Positions 34,218 to 46,800 of a DNA stretch of 64,000 nucleotides are shown in pieces. The DNA is from Entomortierella parvispora. Lineage: Eukaryota > Mortierellomycota > Mortierellomycetes > Mortierellales > Mortierellaceae. Positions within the stretch are counted from its first letter, which is position 1; each line of letters starts with the position of its first letter. The stretch spans positions 2,480,001 through 2,544,000 of the forward strand of contig OY752140.1 of the NCBI GenBank assembly GCA_963573315.1, given 5' to 3'. The notes under the pieces are model-generated. The model saw only the letters and a program-made list of their open reading frames with translations, did not search any database and was not told the DNA's origin. The translations under genes and the position numbers were made by a program.

Positions 34218-34474
34218 CCCGTCCGACTTTGACATCACAAGCAGAGCAACGGTGACTAAGATCTCTCCAGCACCCCTCTCCTTGCACCTCAGAACACTTA
34301 TATGATAAGAATAAAACTCAGTCAAAGCACATAACACATCTTAAGGGACCAGTATGCTCTGAGGGAGCAATGTCGAGCTGAGCCGACTGAAGAGGCAACA
34401 AAATCAAGACATACAGCTTCAAACAACAGATGGGGTAGTATGAGAAAATGGCACAGGTGAGAGAAGCTCGCTCT

Positions 34475-37400
34475 TCATTCAAAGACACTGACAACAAGAT
34501 CGTCATATGTTGAGGCCACTGCGAGTATCAAAGGCATGTCTGAGGAATGGAGGCCGAGAAGGGTCGCCATCGCTTCCAAGTTCGGGTTCGCGCGCAATAC
34601 TTCAATGTCTCGGGTCAAAGATGTCAACATCCGACTGTACTGGTAGAGTTGATACAGGCGGTCCTCCAGATAATTCAGGCACTATTGGCGAAAGGAAATA
34701 TGTCAGTTTTTTTTTGTTGTTGTTGTAAAGAGAAGGGCTGGGTGCGCACAGATTTTTCTTTGCCCATTACCATCTCTGCTGCTAGGCCGTTCCGTGAAAG
34801 ATCTATGGTCTGGTTCAGCGTCACGTCGATGAAAGCGCTGGCCGTATTAGGTATCCGCACCACTTGTTCGGCCTTGTTCATGAGCTCTCCATACCCTCCC
34901 CCTCCTCCTATACCGATGCTACCTCCTCCTGAATCCGAGTCGCTATTGTTGTTGCCAAGGAACTGAAATCCAGACATGCCTCCAAGAGCCGGTCCTGCAT
35001 TCCCACCTAAAGATCCAGGGACAGACCGCGGGGATAGAGATGGTGTTGAAAAGGGTAGAATTCCTACAGGGGCGCTAAGGTTGATGGCCGCCTTTGCACA
35101 AAAAACATTGCACTTCATCGTATTGGCATCAGCAACCACACAAACGGTCGACTGGATCTTGTCCTGGACTTCGAAATGTCGCATCGTCTCCTTCATGTCC
35201 GTCTCCATAAAATCCAAAAAGTCGAATCGAGGTACACCCATCAATGCAAAGTCTGACATGTAGTGATCACAGTAAGGCGCCATCAATGATCTTCCATAGG
35301 ATTTGCAAAAGAGAACATCCGCAGGCAGGATTTTGTCTGGAACCGTTACCCCTTTGGGCGTACCAGTCCCGAGCTTGAGACCAGCCTCCGCTGCTGTCGA
35401 GGTCAAAGAACCCGACATAACAGCGTTGACTATGATTGGACCTTTACTTGCGGTCGTCGTCGTTGTCGCAGCAGCTCCATTCGTTGCAATGCCTCCATTA
35501 ACAGAACTTGGAACTGAGGGCGTCTGCAGGGATGGCTGCTGTGCGGAGGATAACGGAGATACAGGCGGACAGAGCATGGACGCAGTGTGGGTGGAAGTCG
35601 TATACGATGCTGGAAAAGGGATTGGAGGGAACGTACAGGTAATATGTGACACTGGTATCGGGACATTAAAAAGCACTTCCTGGGTTGCGGTCCCACATTC
35701 TAGGTCTGAATTAGTCCTCGTCAACTTCCGATTGGGTTGCGAGTTCTCTGCTGCAAGTGTGTCTGAAGATTGCGTCCTGGATCGCATCGTATCAACACGT
35801 AAACTATGATGGGATGCCGTCAGGTGTGAAGAAGCCCCTCCAGATGTATTCTGGGCGTTATTAGACGAGGCCTGTTGAGATGACTGTGGATTCTGTGGAT
35901 GCGATCCATTTTCGTCGCCTTGAGCAGAGGCACGGTCGGAATCCGGGCGGCTGTCGATGGTCATGGGTGATGTTGGCCTTGATGGGTATGGTGTTGATTC
36001 AGTTGATAGCGAGTCTCTACTCTCGACCCTTGATCTAGAAGTGTCAAAGAGCGGTCGCCGTGGTACTGAGGGTGTGATAGGTCTGTCACTATGATGTGGC
36101 AATATCGGGGTCGTGGGCTCTCCGATAGCTGTCAACCTAGAAGAGACTGAGGCTCGAGTGATGGAGGAGGATCCGCGGACGCTTGACGAAGTAAAGGTGT
36201 CGATTCGAGGACGTTTGGGTATATTGATAGATCGCACATTGGTCGCCGGACTGCCACTCTCATAGTCCTCTTGAATATCGTGCTGTATCCGTGACGGTTT
36301 GGGGGGGTTCAAAAGCGACTCTGGGTCTTCCTTGACTTCAGTCACACTTTGAAAGACTTCGTTGCACCTTATAAAGTAACTGAGGATGAACAGAAGTCGT
36401 CGAACATAGCTCCCATTTGAACCAACAACGATTGTCCGGCTTATCCTGGAAGTAGTTCCGATGTTTCCGTAGAGATCACTTAACTGAGCCCATAAAGGAT
36501 CATAACCTCCTTGAGCACGTATCTAATCACACAGGCGGAAATAATGTATGTTGTTAGTAATGGGGATTAAATGCAAATTGGACAAAATCCCAAGGAAATC
36601 TCGCATACCCGTGTTGATGGTTCTTCTGATGGCGCGACGGTTGGGACCCAGGAGACGTGATGGCGAAGGACAGCAGAGATAACTTCCGAGACTAACTGGC
36701 TGGAGGACGGACTCTCTTCCATGAGGTGAGTAAGTTCTGAGATGAACGATGCCGAGTAGACGGCCCGCTTGCTCGGGTATGTGTTAATGTTGAGCCATAA
36801 AGGGGACTAGATCGGCGAAAAAAGGAGTGACGCCCCTCCCGCGTTAGTTCTTGTTCTTGTCATATGTCGTCACCATCAGGAATAATGAAATTAAAGAGCT
36901 CTGCATCTGATTGATCGTGGATTGTACCTGAATTCGTGGTGCGCTATACAGTTCATAGATCGATTGCTGGAATCGAGCCACAGCCTCCAGAATCCGCGCC
37001 TCTTGTTGAAAGATAAGTCGTGGAAGATCTGGTATTGAGCGCACATGTCCGCTCCCTACACTGCCACCTTTCTGCAAAGAGGGAAGACAATCAAGTACCC
37101 AATGTTAGAATTTTCAATCAATGCTAACGAGGAGTTTCAGGTACGTGGGCTTTAGTTTCCCCCTTACTGCCATCATGATCCTGTTCCTGCAGACTGGCAA
37201 AAGCAACTCCTGATACAATGACTGAAGGTGGTGGAGTCGGCTCTCGATCAACGCGAAATGCGAAAAGATGAACTCCCGTAGCCGAATATTATCCCGTACA
37301 TCGATGAATACTGCAATAGAATAAAACTTTGATCGTGCTGCCTGCGAAAGAGCGGGCTAATAAGACATGCAAGAAAAGTGGGGAGGGAGTCAAAAAAGGG

Positions 37401-38430
37401 ACTGGTAAAAGAAAAGTAAATGACCATCTCTCTTCTTGCTTTACCTTGGCATGTCCATTGTCCGCCTGCGATATTGAACTTGGAAGTGGTGTAGGGTTGA
37501 ACGTGCCATTCTCCATACTTGTCTGGCTGGCGCGTCGGAGTCGCCGAACATCAAAGCCTGGTCGAGGTGCACGAGGCCGGGTCATGGACGATGTGTTAGG
37601 CATGGAGGAAGAGACTGTGGTTGCAGCTGTCCCTGATGTTCCGCTTCGTGAGAAAGAAGATGAATCGTCCTGTCTGTAGGCCGAGTCGGGTATAAAGGCC
37701 GTCATGGGCCGTGATGTCCTGGGGGGGTGAGCTCGAAAGTCGCCATAGTTCCCGCTGACGGTGGAGAGCCCCGAGATTTCTGCGGTGCTGCTACTGATGC
37801 TGGACGAGAAGGAGCCACGCCTGGTCGAGGCCGAGTTGAAGGAGGCAATGTCTGTCGGGTGGATACTGAAGGTTTTCGTAAGCATGATCTGTGGCGGCTC
37901 CGAGAGGAGGTGGATCTTGGTGCTCGAGCCTTTGTAGGCAAGCGGTGTGGTGCCAAACATGAGCTTTGGGATGATGGAAGGAATCTATTGGGGGGAGATT
38001 CATTCACACGGTCAGCATTCATGCATTCATGGTCGAGTCGACAAAGGACCCTGCCCTTCGTCTTCTCCTCTCACTCTCTATGTTCTTTCTCTCTCCTCTT
38101 CTCTCGCTATGCTGCCCTGGCCTACAATCTTGGCGGGTCGGCGGATTGGAACCGACTGGCTGCCGGTCATGGTACTGGGCAAGGATCGTTCACTTCGCAG
38201 GGAGCCAAAGAGCGAGCTCATGCTGCCGCTCCGGAAGGAGCTCCTTGCGGGCGATGGGCTGGGGGACTCCGGCGGGAGGCAGCCGCTGGTGCCAGGGCCG
38301 TCGTGGACCTGCTGGCTGTCAAAGAGAACAACGTCCTGGATGCCATTGACCTCCTGACACATGAGCACCCTGATCTCGTGCGTGCCGAAGGAAGGCGGGC
38401 TCCAGCTGTGTGGAGGTGAAGGTCGGAGGA

Positions 38431-38462
<32 letters not shown>

Positions 38463-38619
38463 TAGTTTTTAGATTGGATTGGGATGTTGGATGCTAGATG
38501 TGGGGATGTTGGATGGGACTAGGCTAGAATGAGACTTGCCATTCCTGCTCGAGCAGCTCGCGCGTGTGCTTGTCGTCTTGCTCCTTGGCGGAGGATCCCT
38601 TGGAGAAGAACTTTAGCAT
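34475..38619 (-). CDS. Folliculin-interacting protein (FNIP/Lst4), DENN-type
   Basis: Partner of folliculin/Lst7 in a RagC/D GAP complex at the vacuole or lysosome, part of amino-acid signalling to TORC1. Eight exons join in phase: 38540-38619, 38126-38405, 37445-37984, 37168-37341, 36928-37071, 36609-36806, 34771-36522, 34475-34681 (1124 residues, near human FNIP1). Family landmarks in order are SFGTHEIRVLMCQ...VLFDS, MFGTTPLAYKGSSTKIH, YSIAVFIDVRDNIRLREF, FSHFALIESRL, YELYSAPRIQ, VLRHHVSWVPTV, RRLLFILSYFIRC, CLNYLEDRLYQLY and MATLLGLHSSDMPLILAVAS. Low-complexity Ser/Thr-Pro inserts (after residue about 170 and about 450-720) are likely phosphorylation regions. Intron 1 begins with GCAAGT (GC-AG), the only donor that fits the phase. 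The gene shares a 344-bp divergent promoter with the F-box-like gene. Confidence 0.88.
38431..38451. repeat. Poly-A tract in FNIP intron 1
   Basis: A run of about 21 A on the plus strand (T run on the gene's strand), just upstream of the intron acceptor at 38406. It probably acts as the polypyrimidine tract. Confidence 0.85.
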
Positions 38620-38963
38620 GGACCCTGATCGAGGATGGTGGAGGGGGGAAGAGCGAGGAGGGTGGAGAGCAAGCAAGCAAGCAAGGGTGAGAGAGGGAGG
38701 GAGGATGCAAGAGAGGAGGAGTCGGTTCGAGGAGGAAAGTGTGAGGAATGGATAGATGGATAGATAGATAGATAGATGGATGAAGGGTTGGATGGGATGG
38801 ATGGATGAAGAGAGAACGAAGGAGGGCGACCATTGTCCCTTTGTAATAACGTGTGCAATTGCACACCTCTTTCTGTCTCTCTTTCCTTCTCTTCTTTCCT
38901 TTTCGCTCTCTTCCTAATCCTTCCATCCTCCAAGCCCGCAATCTCTCAATCTGTCTCCCCGTC
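38620..38963. promoter_or_regulatory. 344-bp divergent promoter between FNIP and F-box-like gene
   Basis: It contains (GATA/GATG)n copies at about 38751-38785, AGCAAGCAAGCAAG at about 38670-38683, and a CT-rich tract before the plus-strand ATG. There is no gene inside. Confidence 0.55.
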
Positions 38964-40769
38964 ATGAGTGTCTCGCCCCACCAGTCGCAGCTCCTCGACA
39001 TGGTACTGTCCATCCCCCATCTCGCCCGCGCCATCAGCAACGGTCTGTCCCTCGCCGACCTCGCGCGCTGCCTCCGCGTCTGCGGCCTCTGGCACGCGCT
39101 CTTTGCCTCTGAACTCGCCCGCCGCGATTCTCCGCAGTCGTTTTCAGTCAGAGACGCCTTCTACATCTCCCCTTGGATCTACTGCGAGCTTGATGCCCGC
39201 TACCCTTCAAAGACCCAGCTGACCTGGCCTCACATCCGGCGTCTCCTCCCGAGGCCCTGGGACTACCATCAGGACGACAACCTAAGCAGCAACCACGGAG
39301 GCGACAGCGAGGCGGACGAAATCAACGAAATAGATACTGAAGATGATATGATCTCTTGTCTTTATTTCGAAGATGCTGATTATGAGGACGACGGCAGCGG
39401 TAACGGTAATGGCAGAGACGGATCAATGGACGATGCCAATGATCCAACGGCTAGGTCGATGCGTATCGCCCAAAAGCTACGAAATCGCCTGGCACATGTT
39501 CCACCTTTTCTTTATCTAAAGCTAGCACCAGGCGATGACCCCCGACCTCATCTCCAGGAGCCAGTCCTAGCCCAGGTCCTCCTCAACCTCCCATCCACGA
39601 TCCAATGTCTAGACCTTGAAGCAATAGATGAAATGAGGGATGATGACGAGATTGAACAAAACAGCACATTCTCCTTTGCTCACCATATCAGTGAACAACG
39701 GGACCATCGGGCGCTAAAGTCGCTTCAGGTCGAGTTTGGGTATCTAGCCAGCAGCCTGCCTTATCTAAATTGGTTCCTCTTGCGATGCTGTCCAAACTTG
39801 CAGCGCCTCCGACTCAAAAATGTGAGTCATCCTCGCGAACGATATGTGTATGGGCGATTTGAGATGCCTGCGCTACCGTCACTGGAACACTGTTCAGATC
39901 TGTGTGAATTGGAGATGGAAGGTCCGTTTAGACATAATGGACAGACAGTCCAGAAGACTCTAGGAACGATCACGAAACTGAAGGTTCTCACCTTAAAATG
40001 TGTGCGAATGGGCCCTGGGATGCAGTGGTCGGCCTTGGAGAGATCTGCCGCAACCTTGGAAACTATAACCCTGAAGCATTCCAGCATTTCTAGCGCGACC
40101 ATACAGGCCATCCTCGTCAACTGCCCAGCGCTTCAACATTTTGCCATTGACGCTGAGATCAATACGCCTGTTGAAGCATGGCTTGACATAGAGGATTTAA
40201 TCGAATCACCTTGGATGTGTTTGGGTCTGAAGACTCTTTCTCTTCCGTTAGCAGAGAACAGCAATGCAACCGGTAATAATATTCGCGACAACCAATTGCC
40301 GGAAAAGGATCGACAATTGCTGGTTCACAAGGTGTATCACCAACTGAGTCGACTCACCGCACTCGAGTCGCTCAAAATCTGTATTATGCGAGGAGTGGAC
40401 ATGGGAGGTAATATGCCCCCTTATAAGAAATGGCACTCGAGTACAATCGAGCTTGATTTCTCAATACGATCCGGCCTTGGAATTCTGTCCACTCTGAAGC
40501 AACTGAAACGACTTGAGTTCTATTCCGATCAGCCTGGTCAACCCTTTCGACCGAACCTGGGTCAAGAAGAGGTGGAATGGCTTGCGACCCCTGGTGAACG
40601 ATGGCTTAATTGGCCAGAACTGACCGCCATTCAATTAGGAACCCGTCCACCAGCAGCTGCAATTGAAGGACAAGAGCGAGGGGAGGCTGTTATCTGGAAG
40701 TGGCTGAAAGAACGCCGACCTGAGATTGCGGTATCATGGGCGTCATCGCGATTCCACAGAGTAGGATAG
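38964..40769 (+). CDS. F-box-like / leucine-rich protein, single exon
   Basis: Intronless gene of 601 residues. The N-terminus (MVLSIPHLARAISNGLSLADLARCLRVCGLWHALF) has the helix pattern and C-x-V-C-x-x-W end of an F-box. After an acidic low-complexity stretch (about residues 105-155) come irregular leucine-rich repeats, for example LKSLQVEFGYL, LQRLRLKNVSH, LCELEMEGPF, LKVLTLKCVRM, LETITLKHSSI, LKTLSLPLAE, LESLKICIM, LKRLEFYSD. Likely an SCF adaptor of unknown target. It is of the same general kind as the gene at 10097 but without close sequence similarity, as expected for an expanded, fast-diverging family. The stop lies 94 bp from the convergent Rim15-like gene. Confidence 0.75.
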   Translation: MSVSPHQSQLLDMVLSIPHLARAISNGLSLADLARCLRVCGLWHALFASELARRDSPQSFSVRDAFYISPWIYCELDARYPSKTQLTWPHIRRLLPRPWDYHQDDNLSSNHGGDSEADEINEIDTEDDMISCLYFEDADYEDDGSGNGNGRDGSMDDANDPTARSMRIAQKLRNRLAHVPPFLYLKLAPGDDPRPHLQEPVLAQVLLNLPSTIQCLDLEAIDEMRDDDEIEQNSTFSFAHHISEQRDHRALKSLQVEFGYLASSLPYLNWFLLRCCPNLQRLRLKNVSHPRERYVYGRFEMPALPSLEHCSDLCELEMEGPFRHNGQTVQKTLGTITKLKVLTLKCVRMGPGMQWSALERSAATLETITLKHSSISSATIQAILVNCPALQHFAIDAEINTPVEAWLDIEDLIESPWMCLGLKTLSLPLAENSNATGNNIRDNQLPEKDRQLLVHKVYHQLSRLTALESLKICIMRGVDMGGNMPPYKKWHSSTIELDFSIRSGLGILSTLKQLKRLEFYSDQPGQPFRPNLGQEEVEWLATPGERWLNWPELTAIQLGTRPPAAAIEGQERGEAVIWKWLKERRPEIAVSWASSRFHRVG

Positions 40770-40863
40770 GGGTTTTCTATCTTTATTTAATAAAAATGTG
40801 GGTAGAGAAAGAACCATCATGGTTGTAGCTGACGATAATGAAGGGTTTCGAATTGGAAGCGAC

Positions 40864-43800
40864 TTAATTTGATCCTCCAGAAGCTGGATTCGATGTCTTT
40901 GTCGCCGTTGTCGCCGTTGTCGTTTGGAGCATGGGACCAAGCAGTGAGTCCATCTGGAGACCTTGGCCCCAATCTGCATCTCTCTCCAGCACCAAGGGGC
41001 TAATGGGCGCTGTTGACATGGAACCGGGGGACGAGAATGATGACAAAGACGGATGTGCCACTCCAGAGACATTTCCTTTTGGTCCTGCTCCTGTTCCTGC
41101 CGCTCCCATCCCAAGTCCACTGACAGTGGACACTGAAAGACTGTTTGTGGCCAATGGTGAACTGGTCATAGTTAATGAAGACATCGGTCTCAACAATGAT
41201 CCCTCCCTTCCTCCAGAGCCTAAACCTTGAGAAAGCATTGACGTTGAGGGAAGAGAACTCGAACTAGACCCGCCTCCAGATAGGGGCGACGACGATGACT
41301 GTTGATCCGCGGCCGAGTTTGAAGCAACACTAACAGCACTTCCTCGCCGACCCAAGAACCCTAAGCCGATTCCGCCACTGCTGGATCCCAACAACCCGTC
41401 CTCTAACTGTTGCTGTTGCAGTTGTTGTGCGAGACTTCCACTGCTCGACTTTTTAGTTGGCGCCCCATGACCGCCATTATGGCTGCTACCAGGGCTTGAT
41501 CGCTTCAACATCATTGAAATCATCCCAGGTCCCATCGACTGCAAGGTCAAACTAGTCGTGCTCCCATTTCGAGATCCTGCTCTAGAACCTGATTTCGAAT
41601 TATCACCAGATCCGGATCCCAATGCCAAGGAAAGGGGATGGAAAGAGCTTTCTTGGGATTTTGGCGCCAAGGTATTCGACGAAACTGGAGCTGGTTCAAA
41701 GCTTTTAGAGTTCCCTCCATCTACCATTACCCCAGAATCCAAAGGGCTGACAGAACGTATGGCAGCAGCAGCAGCAGCCGCAGTCGCAGAACTCGTCCTT
41801 GATCTGGATTTTGAACGTGCTCGAGACAATGTTGCTCCTAATCCAAGGAGGTAGCCTCCCCCACTACTGCTGCTAGTGCTGCCTTCCCTTCGGCTGCTGC
41901 TGCCCCGTCGACCACCGCCGTTGCTTCCGCTGCTACTGAGCCCGGCTATGGCGCTACTTATACCAGTACCGGTACTGGATTGTCGTCGCGAGGGAATAGA
42001 CGATGATTCCAGATGTCCTGCTCCTGGCGAAAAGAAACCATTGGGAAGAGCCGAAGTGGGAGTGCCCTCGCCACCTCCACTGGAGGCAAGATTACCACTG
42101 TGGCCGTTTCCTGTACCGATGCTCAATGATTGAATAAGCATGGATTTAAGGTTTCCGCCAGAGGAATGTCCGAGAGAAGGCAGAGGATACACGACATCCA
42201 ATGGACTGACCATAGTGGACGACGACGATGGCAGAGCCTTGGGGGGTCCCATGAAATCCGAGTCTTCGTTCGTTGATGTTGGAGCCATCTGCGAATGAGG
42301 GTTACCGCTGCTACCGCTGTTTTGAGCAATAGCGGTAGCGTTCATCATGGCGGCTTCCATGTTTACATCGTTCAAAAGAGTGACATTCTTGTAAGAAAAA
42401 CTCTCGAATTCAGACTCGATGCTAAGGGATCGTTGCATCATCATCCCCCCCTCTTCAAAATCTTCGTCGTCAAGATGATTTTGATTATGAGGTTGAGTAC
42501 GTGTAGCATACGCTTGGTGCGTTTGGGGACGGAGAGGTGATGACTGCTGTAGCTGCTGTTGTGATTGACCTGAGAACGCCATACTTCTCACTTGCTCTTT
42601 CGAGAGGGATCGAGAGTGCCGACGAGATATTGACTGGGCTACCTCCTTGGCTATAGAGGCCATCGTCTCCCTCTGATTTTCTTCTTGCTCTGCAGGTGAA
42701 AACGAATGTGCGCGTACCTCTTGATCTGCCAGATGTTGCTGTTGATGCTGATGATTCTGCTGCAAAGGTTCGGCCCAGGAGATGGCCGCGAATCCGTTTC
42801 GAAGACCGCTCTGAGAGCTGGGTTGATGCTGCAATAGGGGGTAGGATTTAGGGTCGCTATCCTTTCGGCTTGGCGTCCTAGGTAGCGCAATGTCAGTGAG
42901 AATCGGTGACTCTGGCATCGTTACAGAGATGCTTGAGGAGGACGAGGGTGAGGCTGACAGTGTTTGAGTTGGCAGTGATCCCGCTCCATGTTGAGGATGT
43001 GGTGAAATCCCTGTCATAGAGGCAGTGGGGACCATTCCAACACCTAGTCCAACCGCTGAAGGTGGGATCTCTCGGTCAAAGCTCACTGATGATTGCCTCT
43101 GATAATCTTTACGTCGGCTCTCGGCTACATCTGCTGCCATGTCTAGACCTCTAGAAGTTGAATTGCGTCGAATCTCTCCCGATCTTGCAGAAGCAGCAGA
43201 CTGGTTGTCCGAACTGCTACTGCCACTGTTGCTACCGTTGCTATACTGCCCGCTTCTAGCGCCTCTACCTTCCTGAAAATTGACTTTTTCTGACCATCTC
43301 TCGCCTCCTCGATCATAGGATGGCTCTGGATAAAAGCCTTCATCGGCTGCCGTGGGATGTTCATGGTCATGCTCATACAGGCTAGCCAACGTTGATCTAC
43401 TCTCGCTCGGCCACATCGTCGTCATGCCGCCCCCTCCCAGTGATCTTGAACTCGAGAACTCGCGTCCTGCAGAGAAATAGCCACTCCCACTTCGCCCTCC
43501 CGAGCCAGGAGTGGAAAGACCTAGACCAGACCCGCCAAAACTGATAATACTTCCAGATTCAGCAGAGTATCCACTTTGATGTCCAGATGAGGACGCGTAT
43601 GAAGGCGACTGATGATGGTGGTGTTGAAATCCCAGACTGCCTCCCAATGACTGGGGCTGCTGAAGACTCTCGGCCCTTAAAAGTTCATCTTCGATCTGCC
43701 TGGCCAATGGAGACCCTGGAGGTTGCTCGGCTAGAAAAGGAGGTGTTGCTGAGGCATTATACACTCCATGGCTATATCCGCTAGATGAATCCCCACTAAT

Positions 43801-46800
43801 CCTGTGATTTATCGCTGAGGAATAGGATGACGAGAACGATGGGTCGACGGCTCCGATCATCGTGGTGGCAGCAGCAGAGGCTGTGGCAGATGGTGAAAAG
43901 GACACTCGATTCGACACTGATTTGGACCGACCATGGTTTATAAGTCGAGGACGAATAGTCTGGATTGAAGCCCGATCGGTCGCGGTAACAGTGGAGACAG
44001 ACTTCGTCGACGGAGATGAAGATGCCGCAGTGAATGCAGGTGAGGTCGGGATGAACGCTTGCTGTTGACTGTGCTGCTCTGTCTCCAGTTGCAGCTGTGT
44101 CTGCTGGGGTTGCAACTGCGATGAAATGGATACCGCTGAAGGGGATTCTGACAACCCCTGTAAAGAATCATCCAGTGGTAGCAGTTGAGAAGCTCCATCA
44201 GCAATAGAGTCAGGGGTATGTGGCTCATCAGTGAGTCCAGGCCCACTCGCGTTTCCTGAGGAGATATCTGCGATGTTCCCGTTGGACAACCTTCTAATAT
44301 CTGGACGAGCATTCCGGGCTTTACAGATTGATTAAGAAGAGCAAAGAGTTAGCTGATTGCTTCTCTCTCTAAAAGAGGCAGCTCACCCATTATTAGTTTA
44401 CCATCAAAGTAACTGGTGTCCATGTTGTCATTAGGTGCAGGAATAAATGGTGCTTCTTGGCTCCGGATGTTATCCCAATCTACTCCTCGAAAGAATGGGT
44501 GGGCCTTGAGCTCTCCAGGGGAAGGTCGTTGAGAAGGCTCTCGGTTTAACAGTTTGTTGATAAGGTCGTGAGCTTCCCAAGAAAGACTCTCCTCGGGCCA
44601 TTGGATATCTACGATCAAAGAATCACACAGAAAAAAATGATTAATAGGAACCGTTGGATGAAACAAAACTTGAGGTGAAGATGAGATAGCACAATCAGAC
44701 CTACCGTGGTTGAGGATGTTCTTGAAGATCGCTTCCGGAGCCTCATCCATGAAAGGAGGATATCCCGTCAAGAACTCAAACAAGCAGACCCCTAATGACC
44801 ACCAATCTACAGCTGCTCCATGGCCAATGCCCAGCAACAACTCCGGTGCCAAGTAGTCAGGGGTTCCTAAAAGAGCCTTGCTACTGGCACGGTGTCTTCT
44901 CGACGAGATTCTGGATGAAGTACCATTGTTGCTATTGCCATGACTCAAGAAAGGCGGGTTCTGGTGGTTATGATTTAGATGAATCGAGTTTTGAGGGGAT
45001 GTTTGTGTCGCCGAAGGATGCAAGGCAGACGAAGAGGCATTAGCTGTTCCTGAGGTAGCTCCATGATGATGAGGGTGGTGCTGTTGATTAGAACCGGATC
45101 TCGATGACATGTGACGTCTAGCCAAGGAAGGGGCCTTGTACTCGTGCCAACTAAACATATCATTTTGATCTGGGACAGTGATTCGACTCAGCCCAAAGTC
45201 GGTAAGTTTGATGTGGCCCTCTGCGTTAATCAACATGTTATCAGGCTTGAGATCCCTGTGCGTTATCCCATTCGAATGCAGATACTCCAAAGCCAGGACA
45301 CACTCGGCAATATACATCTTAGCCATGTCTTCTTCAAAGGAACCGAAAACAGCCAAGAGAGACGACAGATCGCCTCCGATAACGTATTCCATTACCAAGT
45401 AAAGATAGTCCTTGCTGGCAAAGGCGTAAAATAGCTGAACCACAAAAGGGGTCCGGGTCAGGGCAAGGACGCGTCTCTCTGCCAAGACATGATTCACCAT
45501 GTTCTTGCGAACCATGTCAGCCTTCTTAAGAATCTTTATCGCGTACAGGTCCTTTGTGGTCTTCTTGCGTGCTAGATACACCTTGCTATTGGTTCAGAAA
45601 AAAAATGGAGAGAAGGGGTTAAAAAACAAAAATATTCTGGCCCAATAAGCGGCTCAAATTGTAAGATGAAAGACTACTTACCCAAATGCTCCACGGCTAA
45701 TGGGCTTGATGATTTCAAAGTCTTGGATGCTTGGAACTCGACTTTTGTACGGTTGATTGGACCCAAAAGGTGGAGACAAGACTCCTCCTCCAAGAGCGCT
45801 AGCAGTCGCTCCTCCAGTCCCGCTCTGGGAAGAAAGACCATTCCCGGATCCAGAACCAGAACTGCCGGTACCAGTGCGAGTCGGGTCTAGATCTGATTGG
45901 CCGTTATAATTTGTAGAAGCTCCTGTGTTCTGACCATTACCACTGCCACTGAGGTTATTTCCGCTTTTAGAAGTCTGGTTGGCGAGACTGTTGTAGCTAT
46001 TTATCCTCTGACGGGAAACTCGTAAAAAGGCCGCAAAGATTGTACTAAAGTTTTTGCTTGGCTTTGTTTCTGAAAGAGCTCCGGTTGGCGTAAGTGGAAA
46101 AGAGGAACCCTGGTTCTTGGCCCCTTTCTTTCCTGCGATAGATGTGGAGCTGCTCGTTGTCTGAATTGGAACCGACGGACTATTGCTGCTGCTGGAACTC
46201 CCGAATCGATGACTCTGGGACGGCGCGTCAAGATCTATGATGACCATAAACCGATTTTAATCAAACGCCGCTTCGTTTCTGCAAGACAGCCATCGTTAGC
46301 TGCAAGAATAATACATACCATTCGCGGAAAAATCAGATCCAGCACTCTCACGGCGTAGATGCGGAAAGTGTGGACTCTGACTCTGTCCAACACCACTTCC
46401 AAGCCAAGGCTGATTTGTCCCACCACTGCCCTGACCATAACTTCCATTTGGACTGGCCCGCTGCTTCCCCGAAAGGCCAGTCATAGTCTGTGAGGATTGC
46501 AAAAGAGGCAGTGGAGGCTTGGTTGTAGATCGAGATCCGTCCTTGTTCTTGGATTTCTTTTTCCGTCCGCCCCAGAACGAGGTTGAAGTCGTCATCTTCG
46601 TCAGTATTGGCGGTTGGCTCAGGAAATCGCTCTGCGAACTGATGGCACTAGCACTTTGAGAACGAGGTACCACACTATTCCCGGATTGAAATCCTTCCAG
46701 ATCGGACGCAGTCATTGAAGACGAGATTGTCGGCGGGGCCGCTGCTGGAGTCGTAGTTACAGAGACCGCAGCATCATCCCGTGCTGTCAACAAAGCGAGC

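Noticed and set aside
38751-38785. GATA/GATG units and similar regular repeats as a CRISPR-like array
   Set aside because: The units are 4-8 bp without unique spacers; these are microsatellites in a eukaryotic promoter.
40931-44068. Plus-strand frames across the last exon of the Rim15-like gene
   Set aside because: They are antisense to Ser/Gly-rich coding sequence and consist of biased composition only.
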